Below are positions 44,407 through 53,077 of a stretch of DNA of 64,000 nucleotides, piece by piece. The stretch's first letter is position 1, and the number at the start of each line of letters is the position of its first letter. The translations under genes and the position numbers were made by a program. The notes under the pieces were generated by a model, which searched no databases, was not told where the DNA came from, and worked only from the letters and a program-made list of their open reading frames with translations. Location of the stretch: assembly GCA_023412495.1 (NCBI GenBank), contig JAEYNP010000101.1:1-64000 (forward strand), read 5' to 3'. The DNA is from Pseudomonadota bacterium (GTDB lineage: Bacteria > Desulfobacterota > Desulfobulbia > Desulfobulbales > Desulfocapsaceae).

Positions 44407-44573
44407 GATGTCTTCCGGAATATTGTGTTCGTTTAACCTAGGAGTTTATTTGCAGTTGCTTTGCGAAATTCAGGGAAAGATTGCGAGTGAGTTCTCATCC
44501 TCGATGCGGTTTTACAACTTGAGAGATTTCACATAGATTCGCGTGCCCTTGAAGTTGATTCCAGGTAATTCTA

Positions 44574-45539
44574 TTAGTGCCCGCCCTCAATGCTGTAGAT
44601 CAACGAGTTATTACGCCGTATAACTCCACCAGCAAATCCTTCATTTAAATAACTGGAGTCATTGCTGGTTAGAGAGTCTAATACATCACCGTTTTCGTTC
44701 TTCAATATCGCGACTAAAGTTGCCTCAGATGCTTTTAACTCAATTATATAGCCAGTAGTGCTTGGTTGTGTATTACTCATTTTACTAGCTAATTTGGTTC
44801 CATAAATCGAGCCACTGACATGTTTAGAAAGTACAAATTCGCCTTTACCTGTCAAATATCCACAATATCCGTTACCTTGGCTGGTCAATCTAAGGCAGGG
44901 GCCAGCTATTCGGTCATAGTTGGTATTGTTAATCAAAATGTGTGCTCTAACTGAATAGTTAGCGCTTCCAGGGGATGCATCGTTGTAGAACAATGTGCCG
45001 TCACTGCTTGAATTCTTCATGTAATTACCAGTAGCTACTACTAGCTGTTGGCTGCTGTTCAAGATGTGCCATGTGCCGCCGATTTCAGGTTTATGATTTG
45101 TTAGAGGGGTAAGGACTGCTTCCGAGAATGTATCCTTGAGTATCGTGCTCGACATCTGTATGGGTGTCAAGGTCACCCCGCCAGAATTATCGGCCAATGT
45201 GAGCTGTCCAGTAATGGAGGCGTCTGTTGGAAGTGCGTGGCTGCAAATTCTCCCTTCGTAAGTTGAGCCATCACTGAACTTCCAATTGTACGAAACTATA
45301 GTGCCATCAGAATCTGAAGACTGAGAAGCATTAAATGTATACACGTTTCCTTGCTTAGTATAGCTGATAACTGCAGTAGGTGGCGCGTTTGCACCAGCGG
45401 CATCGGTGATGGCAACCGACTTAAGGTAGCTGGTATTTTCTGCCGCTGCAAGTGGAGAGGTATTGCTCAGGAAAAGAAGGGTTGTAGCAAATAACAGCTT
45501 TGAAAGAAGGGTGAGGGGGGGTGTTGAATTCTGGGCCAT
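44574..45539 (-). CDS. Secreted PKD-domain protein with LamG-like C-terminal domain
   Basis: The protein has 321 residues. The start is set at the ATG 45539 because GGAG lies 7 bases before it; other in-frame ATGs upstream (45545, 45614) are less well spaced. Signal peptide ends near LAAA. Residues about 50-110 form a PKD domain (PPTAVISYTKQGNVYTFNAS, then DSDGTIVSYNWKFSDGS). The rest, with GGTWHILNSSQQLVV, YSVRAHILINN and GYIIELKASEATLVA, looks like a concanavalin/LamG-type beta sandwich, possibly sugar binding. It lies 12 bp beyond the end of the giant PKD gene, likely in one operon. No PEP-CTERM or anchor is present. Confidence 0.72.
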   Translation of the reverse strand: MAQNSTPPLTLLSKLLFATTLLFLSNTSPLAAAENTSYLKSVAITDAAGANAPPTAVISYTKQGNVYTFNASQSSDSDGTIVSYNWKFSDGSTYEGRICSHALPTDASITGQLTLADNSGGVTLTPIQMSSTILKDTFSEAVLTPLTNHKPEIGGTWHILNSSQQLVVATGNYMKNSSSDGTLFYNDASPGSANYSVRAHILINNTNYDRIAGPCLRLTSQGNGYCGYLTGKGEFVLSKHVSGSIYGTKLASKMSNTQPSTTGYIIELKASEATLVAILKNENGDVLDSLTSNDSSYLNEGFAGGVIRRNNSLIYSIEGGH

Positions 45540-45626
45540 CTTCATTCTCCAGTTGGTCTCTTGTAAATCTTGAGTCGTTCGCATCATGGCTATTATGAAT
45601 TTAGTTTTAAACATTTAGGTTTAACA

Positions 45627-48600
45627 TCACCAGGGGATGTACTGGAGAGTGTTTGGGAAGCCGGTCTCGGTTCCATTCAAGGCTCTTGCTCTTATAGAGA
45701 AAGCATTGCCTTTTGAATCGATTTGCACCTTGCACGTCAGTTTTCTATCGCTGGGCTTCATCGTATCACAGACAAGGCTATCGTTATTGTAGACGGCAAA
45801 CCCGGCGATGCTGCTCTCGGCTGAGGCGTCATATTGCCATTCGAAGGTGGCAAGGTGTATGCCGAATACATCCGGATAGTCGTCCGGGCTGATGCTGAGA
45901 ACGACCGTGGGCTCGGTCTCCGTGCCGTCGCTCAGGACTGAAGTCATGGAGAAATTCATCGTTTCGTTGAGGAGGCCGGCCTTGCAGGTGTACTGCCGTG
46001 CGGCTGGGTCTGTGGTCTCGCAAAGAACACTGCCGTTGAGATAGAATCTGTAGCCGGCGATATTCGTGCTGATGGCGCTCTCCCAGGTGAAGGTGAAATT
46101 CTTGATCAGTGAGGAAGTCGAGCCTGTTTCGGACGCTGCCTTTTCGCCTATGATGACGGAGCCGACCACTTCGGTCATATGTATGGTCTCTTCGTCCGCG
46201 GAAGTTTCCTCCTCGACCTTGATTTGCAAGGATGTGGGGGTGACACGGCTGCGCAGTGCCGCAGGCCCGCTTTCTATATTGGTTTGCAGTTGGGCAATCA
46301 GAAGAGGCGAAGCGGGATCTTCGGTTTGAAGAACAAGATCCGACCAGGCATCGGTTATGGTCTGAGCCGTGAGGTCAGCTTTATAGGGCAGACCCAAGAC
46401 TTCTCCCTCCCCTGGTTCCCAAGCTATATACCCGATCGTCTCGGCGCCGTGGGCTGTGGGGGTGAGTTCGCGCTCCTGCATCGTGTACTCAAAGGAGGCT
46501 GCAGTGATATTGCGCAGCCTGCCGACAACGGCATCCGCTTCATTCTCGGTTATCACCTGGGAGAGAATGATCGGGACATTGCTGTATTGTTGCTGCAGGT
46601 CGACTCTCTTGAAGGATGTCGCCCCGGTAAATGTCCCCGCTTCAATCTTGCCGCCATTGTCGGTGGTGTGAGCGCCTCTCTCCATGACCAGGAAGGAGAG
46701 GGTTTCAGAGGCATGGACACCGTCCTGGTGTTCCCATTCCTGCAGACGGATCTCGCAGCCGTTGGGGTCGACATTCCTGACTCTGACGGTGACCGGGTCG
46801 GGATCATTGAAGCTTGGAGGCCCGGTTACGACCACCGGATCCTTGAAAGCCTGTTTGAAATTGAACCTGGTCCAGCTGTGGGTGACCTGGGCCTCCCACA
46901 GTTCGAAGTAGAATTTGGCTTCGCCCGGCGCGCGAACCGCAATCACCTGGCTCGAAACCGCGGTTTCTCCCAGATTGTCCGTCACCTGAAGGGTTACCGT
47001 GTAATTTGCGGGAGTGGAAAAGGTATGTTGCACCGATACGCCGGTTCCCGTGGTTCCGTCGCCAAAGTTCCAGTGGTAGCTTTTTATCGAGCCTTCGGCA
47101 TCTCTTGATCCGGAGCCGTCGAATGAAACAGCGAGGGGGGCAGTGCCGTACCCTGGAGCAGCGGTAAACACAGAGCTTGGCGGAGTGTTCACGGACTGGC
47201 CCTGGGTAATGATCACCGGCGTGTTTGCAGCGTCGGTGAGGTTGGCGCTGTCTCGGACGGTAAGGCTGGGGTAATAGGTGCCGGGGAGCGAATAGGTATG
47301 GGATGCGGAGATGCCCGTGCCGGATGTTCCATCACCGAAATCCCAGGAATATGAAGTTATGGGGGGATTGGGCGTGGATGAACCGCTGCCGTCGAAATTG
47401 ACGGTAAAGGGAGCCTCGCCTACCGCACTGGAAGACGCGATGACGGCGACGGGTTCGCCGGCCGGCTCGGGTGCTGCCGGCGCGGTGACGGTTATCCCGA
47501 TATTCGCCTGGCGGGTTGCGCCGCTTTGGTCGGCAACGGTGAGGGTGGCCGTGAATGCTCCGGCGAAGTTGTAGGTGTGCGTGGCTGTTGTTCCTTGCGC
47601 CGTATCGCCGTCGCCGAAGCTCCACGTGTACGTATTGATCGGGCCGGTCGAAGCGCCGGCATCGAAGGTGACGGTAAGGGGACCCTGGCCTTTCTGCTTG
47701 TTGGCTATAATCACCGCGGCGAGTGCATCGGTGTCCGTGCCTGCCGGGGTGCCGGTATAACTGACGGTACTGTCGATTTTTACCTCGTTGCCGCTGCCGT
47801 CATAGGCATACACCTCGAATATGTTTGTCTCGGACAGGGGGGCTTGGCTCGTATACCCGCTCGCGCCCGGATCGCTGATTTCTTCAAGAAGGGTGCCGTT
47901 GTGGTAGATCCTGTAGCCGAGCACCGAAGCGGCCGCATCGTACTGCCACTGTAAAATGGCTGCGGGGCCGAGGGGGGAGGCCGTTGTTCCGGCAGGATCA
48001 TAGACGAGAACATTCGACTGGGCGCTTTCAATGCCGAGGCTGTCTACCGTCGACATGGAAAAAGACATCGGCCCACCCAGCAGGTCGGCATAGCAAGTGA
48101 GGGATGCCGTTGCAGGGTCGGTGCTCTCGCAGAGGAATCGACCGTTGATATAAAATCTGCGGGAAGTGATTCCGCTTGCGGCAGTCGCATCCCATTTGAA
48201 GAGAAATGCCTTGCTCGGAGGCGGGGGCTCATAGGTAAGGACGTTGGACTTGGCGCTTTCGGTGCCTAGGCTGTCAACCGTTGTCATGGAAAAGTACATC
48301 GTCTCCTTGAGCAGAACTGCATTGCAGGAGAGGGATGTTGCGCCGGGGGTTGTCGATGCGCACAGGAACTTATCGTTGATGTAAAAGCGATAGGAAGTGA
48401 TGCCGGTCTCAGTCGACGGTTCCCAGTTGAAGGTAAAGCGCTTTTCCCCGTATGGCGGGGTGGCGGCAGTTCCCCCGGTTGGCGGGGGAGGGACGGTATC
48501 CTCTTGCGGGTTGACGGTTATTACTTGAGTGAACCCACTTTCGTCGCTGCCGTGATACGCGGTCAGGGCGAAATGGTATGTCGCGGTGTTGTCCAGGCCG

Positions 48601-48908
48601 GTGATGGTAAAAGAGGTTTGCTTGCCAAGGTCGATGGGGGAAGGCCCCTTGGCGGAATCGGTCCCGTTGAATGGAGGTTCGGGTGCGCCGCCCTTTTTGT
48701 AGTAGAGCTTGTAGCCATCCACGGGTTCCGGATTTGCCGCCCAACCGAAGGTATATTCGGCGGCAGCGGCTGCAGAAGTCGTGATTGCGCCTGCCGCGAG
48801 CACTACAAGCAAGACGAGGAGGCAGGTTGCCGCCTGTCCGCGGAATTTGAGAGTAGGAGTAACCATCATGAATGGCCAAGAAATATGAGGTGAGTTGCCG
48901 GCAATCAT
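45627..48908 (-). CDS. Giant secreted protein with Fn3-like repeats, three PKD domains and H-lectin-like repeats
   Basis: This is a 1093-residue exported protein. Start at ATG 48908 overlaps the upstream MshEN gene (ATGA); a second start at 48869 lies nearer the signal-peptide core. Order: signal peptide to about 50; Fn3-like repeats 50-390; PKD domains at about 398-478, 485-570 and 578-660 (WxFGDG motifs SFGDGD, DFGDGT, NFGDGT); a beta-rich region 665-920 with two related halves (VTVRVRNVDPNGCEIRLQEW and AVVGRLRNITAASFEYTMQE); then two more Fn3-like repeats. Several Fn3-like units share FxCxST/D...LxC cysteine pairs, suggesting one disulfide each. It has no PEP-CTERM. A surface or matrix protein binding polysaccharide is inferred. 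Confidence 0.85.
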   Translation of the reverse strand: MIAGNSPHISWPFMMVTPTLKFRGQAATCLLVLLVVLAAGAITTSAAAAAEYTFGWAANPEPVDGYKLYYKKGGAPEPPFNGTDSAKGPSPIDLGKQTSFTITGLDNTATYHFALTAYHGSDESGFTQVITVNPQEDTVPPPPTGGTAATPPYGEKRFTFNWEPSTETGITSYRFYINDKFLCASTTPGATSLSCNAVLLKETMYFSMTTVDSLGTESAKSNVLTYEPPPPSKAFLFKWDATAASGITSRRFYINGRFLCESTDPATASLTCYADLLGGPMSFSMSTVDSLGIESAQSNVLVYDPAGTTASPLGPAAILQWQYDAAASVLGYRIYHNGTLLEEISDPGASGYTSQAPLSETNIFEVYAYDGSGNEVKIDSTVSYTGTPAGTDTDALAAVIIANKQKGQGPLTVTFDAGASTGPINTYTWSFGDGDTAQGTTATHTYNFAGAFTATLTVADQSGATRQANIGITVTAPAAPEPAGEPVAVIASSSAVGEAPFTVNFDGSGSSTPNPPITSYSWDFGDGTSGTGISASHTYSLPGTYYPSLTVRDSANLTDAANTPVIITQGQSVNTPPSSVFTAAPGYGTAPLAVSFDGSGSRDAEGSIKSYHWNFGDGTTGTGVSVQHTFSTPANYTVTLQVTDNLGETAVSSQVIAVRAPGEAKFYFELWEAQVTHSWTRFNFKQAFKDPVVVTGPPSFNDPDPVTVRVRNVDPNGCEIRLQEWEHQDGVHASETLSFLVMERGAHTTDNGGKIEAGTFTGATSFKRVDLQQQYSNVPIILSQVITENEADAVVGRLRNITAASFEYTMQERELTPTAHGAETIGYIAWEPGEGEVLGLPYKADLTAQTITDAWSDLVLQTEDPASPLLIAQLQTNIESGPAALRSRVTPTSLQIKVEEETSADEETIHMTEVVGSVIIGEKAASETGSTSSLIKNFTFTWESAISTNIAGYRFYLNGSVLCETTDPAARQYTCKAGLLNETMNFSMTSVLSDGTETEPTVVLSISPDDYPDVFGIHLATFEWQYDASAESSIAGFAVYNNDSLVCDTMKPSDRKLTCKVQIDSKGNAFSIRARALNGTETGFPNTLQYIPW

Positions 48909-49726
48909 CGGTTCTTGGCCAGCGAGCGAGTATTTTCGGACTGTATTTGCGAGATGGCCCAGTCGAGCCAGGTTTTCTGGTTATCGGATAAATCCTTTTC
49001 CCGGCCCGCAAGAAACGAGCGCAATACTTCCGGGTCGGTGAACGAAACGGAGTAGTATCCATCGGCAAAGGCGCCTCTGCCGAGCAGATTTATGGTGCCA
49101 TTCTTCTCGATTCCGAGCATCAGATCGTGATTCTTGTAAATAACGGCGTCGGCCGTTGTCGAGACGGTGCCGTAGGCGGCATTTTGAATGTACCGATACG
49201 TGAAGCCTGCAAGAATAACGATAAGGGCAAGGCAGACGGCAACGCCCATGCGGGTGAAGCGTGTATTGAATCTGGGGGAGAAGAGGTCTTTGAAACCGAG
49301 AGGAATGCGTTTGGAGATTTCTCGGTCGATATCGGAGTAGAGGGCCAGATGCGGCTCGACAACCATGCCGGTATAATTCTCGATATCGGTTATCGCTTCC
49401 TCATCGGCCGGATTGGCCATCGCGACTTCCAGGATATTGTTTTTCTTCTGCGCCAGAGGCAGGACGCTGTACTGATGACACAGGTAGCGGGGTAACTTCC
49501 CACGGACTTCCTGATTAAATAATTCGTTGATATTGCAGAGCTGGATATTGAGCTGATTTGCCAGTGCTTGCGCAAGCTGATCCGCGGTGATGGCTTTCAT
49601 CCGGACAAGAATGTGGCCAAGACGCCGATTGCCGCCGATCTGAGTTCGCAGGGCCTGATCAATGACATCTTGCGAGACAAGATTCTGCTGAACAAGGAGT
49701 TCCCCCAAACGTTGCCTGTTTGTCAT
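48905..49726 (-). CDS. Membrane-anchored MshEN-domain protein, predicted c-di-GMP receptor
   Basis: The 273-residue protein begins with a MshEN (GspE/PilB N-terminal) domain, residues about 4-140. Both 24-residue c-di-GMP motifs are intact: R6-L-G-E-L-L through Q29, and R35-L-G-H-I-L through Q58, with a 5-residue spacer. Instead of the ATPase that follows in PilB, GspE or MshE there is a transmembrane helix (about 160-178) and a 95-residue C-terminal domain predicted to be periplasmic. That domain ends in a charged tail (ENTRSLAKNR). Its stop overlaps the start of the giant PKD gene. It could transmit c-di-GMP state across the membrane to control that secreted protein. A decayed second copy lies near 51325. 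Confidence 0.83.
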   Translation of the reverse strand: MTNRQRLGELLVQQNLVSQDVIDQALRTQIGGNRRLGHILVRMKAITADQLAQALANQLNIQLCNINELFNQEVRGKLPRYLCHQYSVLPLAQKKNNILEVAMANPADEEAITDIENYTGMVVEPHLALYSDIDREISKRIPLGFKDLFSPRFNTRFTRMGVAVCLALIVILAGFTYRYIQNAAYGTVSTTADAVIYKNHDLMLGIEKNGTINLLGRGAFADGYYSVSFTDPEVLRSFLAGREKDLSDNQKTWLDWAISQIQSENTRSLAKNR

Positions 49727-50094
49727 GCCTCTGTCTCCTGGTCGTGATAACGACTATATTATATTTGATTTATTGTCTTCTCGTCTTAAGACGGATAAGT
49801 CTGATGATCGTGACAATGTATGATGTCATATTTTTTTTCGATCTGTCAAGTTCTGAGAGAAATTCATCCGGGAGAAATTGGAGGGCAGTTTTTGTAAGAC
49901 AGCGGGGTGAAACGGCATTGATGAGGGACAGCCATTTTGTACCTTAACTTTGTAAATTCAGTATAATAGATGTTGGTCATCGAAATTGGATTCTCTGTTT
50001 TACGTTATGGTAATAAGGCAATTTCAAAATAGTAATTTATATATTCCAGCTAAGCTTTAGGTTTTAAGCATCTGAATACGAAGAAAAAAGTAAT
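49727..50094. other. AT-rich intergenic region
   Basis: About 370 bp between the second PKD gene and the MshEN gene. It should hold the promoter of the MshEN/PKD operon. A small palindrome CGTCTTAAGACG lies near 49781-49792. No gene, riboswitch or sigma-54 site was recognised. Confidence 0.5.
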
Positions 50095-51078
50095 TCATTT
50101 GAAAACCGTATTTGTAATGATGGATACATCTTTTTTTTGTTTGCTTCGGACTGAAACAGTTTCGCTGAAGGTCGCTATGGTCCCTTTGGAGCCCTTCACC
50201 AGAAGGGTCACGTTGTAGTTCGCAATCTCGGTGTATGTATGTGTGGCTGTCGCGCCGGATGCCGTAGTTCCGTCACCGAAGTTCCAGTGAAAGCTGGAGG
50301 TCGAGCCATCCGCGTTGCTCGACCCGGAGCCGTCGAAGGTGACAGTCAGCGGAGTCTCGCCTGAAATAGGTGTGGCGGTAAACGACGCCTGCGGCGGTGT
50401 GTTGGCAGCTTGCGATTGACCGATGATGACCCGGTTGATTCTTGTCCGGCCGCTGAAGCCTTCGCTGTCGGTCACGGTGAGGCTGGGGTGATAGGTGCCG
50501 GGGAGGGCATAGACGTGAGACGCTGTAACACCATCGCCTGTGCTCCCGTCGCCGAAGTCCCACAAGTATGAATTGATGGGAGGGTTGGAGGCGGAAGAAT
50601 CCCTGCCGTCAAAGGTTACGGTTTGAGGAGTGTCGCCTGTGGCGGAGGAAATCACGGCAGTGGGTCCGCCGTCTGAGCCAGGTGACGGCTTGGTGACGGT
50701 TATCGCCACATGGGTTTGCCGGGTTGCTGAGGTCATGCCGGTAACCGCCAGCGTAGCCGTATAGGTTCCGGCATTCATGTATGTATGGGAGGCGGTTATT
50801 CCTGCTGCCGTGTCACCGTCACCGAAGTTCCATATATATTCGCTGATATCTCCGGTCGATTTTCCGGCGTCGAACGTGACGGTGAGCGGTCCCTCGCCTG
50901 CGCTGTCATTGATTATGATAACCGCGTTCAAGGTGGTTCCAGGAGATAGGGAGTCGTTCTGAGGGGCCGAGGAGTATTCCGCGGACGGAGATGCGAAGGA
51001 TAACAATATATAGGCCGCAATTACGAATATTTTAAAAAAGGAAATACTCGTCCTTCTTCGTCTGTGTTTTCTTGCCAT
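50095..51078 (-). CDS. Secreted three-PKD protein, shortened paralog of the giant PKD protein
   Basis: The protein is 327 residues with an N-terminal signal/anchor (residues about 10-33) and three PKD domains containing NFGDGD, DFGDGS and NFGDGT. These match PKD 1-3 of the giant protein at 45627-48908 segment by segment, including the linkers (EGPLTVTFDAGKSTG against QGPLTVTFDAGASTG). It diverges after the third domain, where the lectin-like and Fn3 parts are absent and a short basic tail (VRSKQKKD) occurs. The Fn3-like N-terminal repeats are also missing. It may still be secreted and functional, or be a remnant of a once larger gene. Confidence 0.82.
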   Translation of the reverse strand: MARKHRRRRTSISFFKIFVIAAYILLSFASPSAEYSSAPQNDSLSPGTTLNAVIIINDSAGEGPLTVTFDAGKSTGDISEYIWNFGDGDTAAGITASHTYMNAGTYTATLAVTGMTSATRQTHVAITVTKPSPGSDGGPTAVISSATGDTPQTVTFDGRDSSASNPPINSYLWDFGDGSTGDGVTASHVYALPGTYHPSLTVTDSEGFSGRTRINRVIIGQSQAANTPPQASFTATPISGETPLTVTFDGSGSSNADGSTSSFHWNFGDGTTASGATATHTYTEIANYNVTLLVKGSKGTIATFSETVSVRSKQKKDVSIITNTVFK

Positions 51079-51106
51079 GTAAGTCTGTGCTCCAAGAGAC
51101 TTCAGC

Positions 51107-51250
51107 TAATGCGGGCTGACGCCTGCAACCCAAGGGTCGTCAGCCCCTCCAACAGCAGAGGGGACTCATTTCAGTGCCCCCTTGAGGGGTATAAGTACGA
51201 TCACGAAATTCGGTTCAAAAAAACAAGAAACGAATTTCCAAGGTACTAAT
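51107..51250 (-). repeat. Dispersed repeat, copy D (full length, reverse orientation)
   Basis: Reverse complement of the copy C type. In reading order it starts ATTAGTACCTTGG, has the GAAATTCG hairpin, GTACTTATACCCCTCAAGGG, GGCACTGAAATGAG, the CCCCTCTGCTGTTGGAGGGG hairpin and the GGGTTGCAGGCGTCAGCCCG end. It lies just upstream of the three-PKD gene and separates it from the MshEN remnant. Confidence 0.87.
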
Positions 51251-51324
51251 GACCGCGCGGAGTGTTGCGCCAATTTTTTTGGAAGTGACCACGCAAGCCA
51301 TTTCTAAGACCGAATAAATCAGAC

Positions 51325-51378
51325 CGCCCATGCCGATAGGGGTAAAGCGGGTATTGAATCTGGAGGAAGAGAGGTCTT
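51325..51378 (-). pseudogene. Remnant of a second MshEN gene
   Basis: The leftward reading gives DLSSSRFNTRFTPIGM, matching DLFSPRFNTRFTRMGV just before the transmembrane helix of the intact MshEN protein. At DNA level about 50 bases align with 49243-49292 with a few changes and a small insertion. The flanks no longer align by eye. It lies upstream of the three-PKD gene, as the intact copy does for the giant PKD gene. Confidence 0.75.
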
Positions 51379-51948
51379 GAGTTTAGCGTCCAGCTAAGAC
51401 GTTTTTCTGGGGTGCAACAGGGCACACATTCCAATGTCACTGGACGTAAATTATTGTGTATTGCGCAGGGTTCATTCCAAAGTCATCAACTTAGCTATTT
51501 CAGGGTGCTTTCCATGCACCTACCCTCGATTCCCAGACCGTTAATCGGTCGCAAATGCTAAAGGTGACAGCCGATGGCTGAACACCATATATTTTCTAAC
51601 TTTTTCTCAAAAACATTTTCAATTCATTCCTCATTTTATTATTTCCGATGCTCACCATAAAAAAATGGTAGCCAGAAGGATAATTGATCTTATTTACTGC
51701 ATGAAAATAATAGAGCCACTCATTGAAATGAAACCAGTAGGCAATAATGGTACCAGTGGTTGGATGATTTTGGTTTGATTTGCAATTCAAAGGAATTATG
51801 GGAGGTGTGGTGAAAACATACAGGGTTATCCATTTCATGGAATGTGAAAAGTATGCGCAGTTGGGACAATATTTTCTCACACAGGGGCAATTGTGTCTGG
51901 TTGTCGTAAATATTCTATTATCCACACCTCAATAAGGTGCTCCTCAAA

Positions 51949-52170
51949 TCTAGAGAAACAGGGGGTCTTCCTCGTTGACGATGAGTGGCAGATGCGGATG
52001 ATCAAAACGCAGGTTGCGTAAGAACCACCGTGCGGCACTGCGCTCGCACTCCTTTTATTTTTCGAGGCATTTTCCAGGGTGGACAATCCGCCATACCGGT
52101 AACGATACAGCACATTTCCGGATGGTCTCCGGGGAAAACGACACAAGTGTCCCGTCCGGCATGCGAAACG
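51949..52170 (-). pseudogene. Decayed transposase fragment
   Basis: The leftward reading has PETIRKCAVSLPVWRIVHPG, an internal stop, then KECERSAARWFLRNLRFDHP followed by HLPLIVNEEDPLF and another stop. The ECER...A...HPHLP...NE pattern resembles the central part of a DDE-type transposase. The family is not certain, and the gene is truncated at both ends. Confidence 0.5.
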
Positions 52171-52423
52171 CCTGGGCGTCAGTAAATGTGTAAAAATAGG
52201 TGTTTCTACCTATATGAAAATTTTAGCAATTATGGTTCAATAGTGCGCCTAAGGGGACAGATCCCGGCCATGGAAACTAGCCTGGTTTCTGCATGATATT
52301 GTCGGTTGTGGTGCCTAATACTCCTATCGGAACGATCAGTAAGTAAAATCTATTAATGATTTTGCCGTAGTGAATATTATGCTCGTTATCGAAAATTTTC
52401 TCAATTTATTGGGAGGAGCGGAA

Positions 52424-53077
52424 ATGAGTAAAAAACTTTCAGCCGGATTGGTAATGGGAATGTTTTCGTTGGGAATCGTTGGGATGGCGGAAGCAACATT
52501 CATCGAGATGGGTGGAGGTTCTGGCTATTTTCTTGACGATCGAACAGGAATTATATTGGACACCAATTTACAATACCAGTATGGATTAACATTTGAAGAG
52601 AAAGAAACTGCTATCGCTGCCTACATTCAATATTTTGATTTAAATCAAGATGGCGTTGTCGATAAACTCAGTTTTCAAAAGTTTTGCCTTTATCCAATGA
52701 TGGAGTCATATGGTGTGTTGGTAGAGGAGGACGCACAGTATTGGGAATACCAGTCAAGCGAATTCCTCGCGTTAATCTTAGAATATGGCGATGATGTAAT
52801 CCCCACCGATTATGAGTACTACGATCCTGAATTTAACGGTTGGGATCAATATATAATGGGATATATCTCGCCGCACGCTGTAAACGAGGATTCGGTGGGA
52901 TATACATCTAATGGTGGAATCGTTTACCCGGGGCGAGGGCAAGATCGCATTTTGACCACCAGGGTGATTGCAGAATATGGAACTCACGCACCCGTCCCCG
53001 AACCAGCCACCATGCTCCTTTTAGGAACCGGCCTGGTCGGCCTGGCAGGAAACCTTGTCAGGCGCAAAAAGAAATAA
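52424..53077 (+). CDS. PEP-CTERM sorting-domain protein with EF-hand-like motif
   Basis: The protein has 217 residues from the ATG at 52424, after GGGAGGAG. Signal peptide is residues 1-24 (ending AEA). An EF-hand-like loop, DLNQDGVVDKLSF, lies near residue 70 and suggests calcium binding or a dockerin-like element. The body is rich in Tyr and acidic residues (DYEYYDPEFNGWDQYIMGYI). The tail VPEPATMLLLGTGLVGLAG plus NLVRRKKK is the exosortase signal. It lacks a good sigma-54 promoter, unlike the three others, so its control may differ. Confidence 0.86.
   Translation: MSKKLSAGLVMGMFSLGIVGMAEATFIEMGGGSGYFLDDRTGIILDTNLQYQYGLTFEEKETAIAAYIQYFDLNQDGVVDKLSFQKFCLYPMMESYGVLVEEDAQYWEYQSSEFLALILEYGDDVIPTDYEYYDPEFNGWDQYIMGYISPHAVNEDSVGYTSNGGIVYPGRGQDRILTTRVIAEYGTHAPVPEPATMLLLGTGLVGLAGNLVRRKKK

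Larger units (their letters stand above)
51251..52423. other. Long stretch with two gene fossils and no intact gene
   Basis: About 1.17 kb. It contains the MshEN remnant (51325-51378) and a decayed transposase (about 51949-52170). The middle (51590-51900) is AT-rich with only low-complexity frames. The last 170 bp precede the EF-hand-like PEP-CTERM gene. Only a poor GG-N10-GC match (GGACAGATCCCGGC, near 52255) is present. Confidence 0.55.

Noticed and set aside
46179..47108. Rightward 309-codon frame inside the giant PKD gene
   Set aside because: Antisense to PKD and lectin-like domains; shadow of a repetitive GC-rich gene.
49727..50094. Possible c-di-GMP riboswitch before the MshEN operon
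   Set aside because: No GEMM core motifs (such as the conserved GACGCAAAGC segment) were found in the region.
51596..51925. Leftward 109-codon frame in the fossil region
   Set aside because: Low-complexity composition, no ribosome site and no similarity recognised.
52250..52270. Possible sigma-54 site before the EF-hand-like PEP-CTERM gene
   Set aside because: GG and GC are 10 bases apart, but the -12 element reads CGGCC and the site lies over 150 bp from the start.
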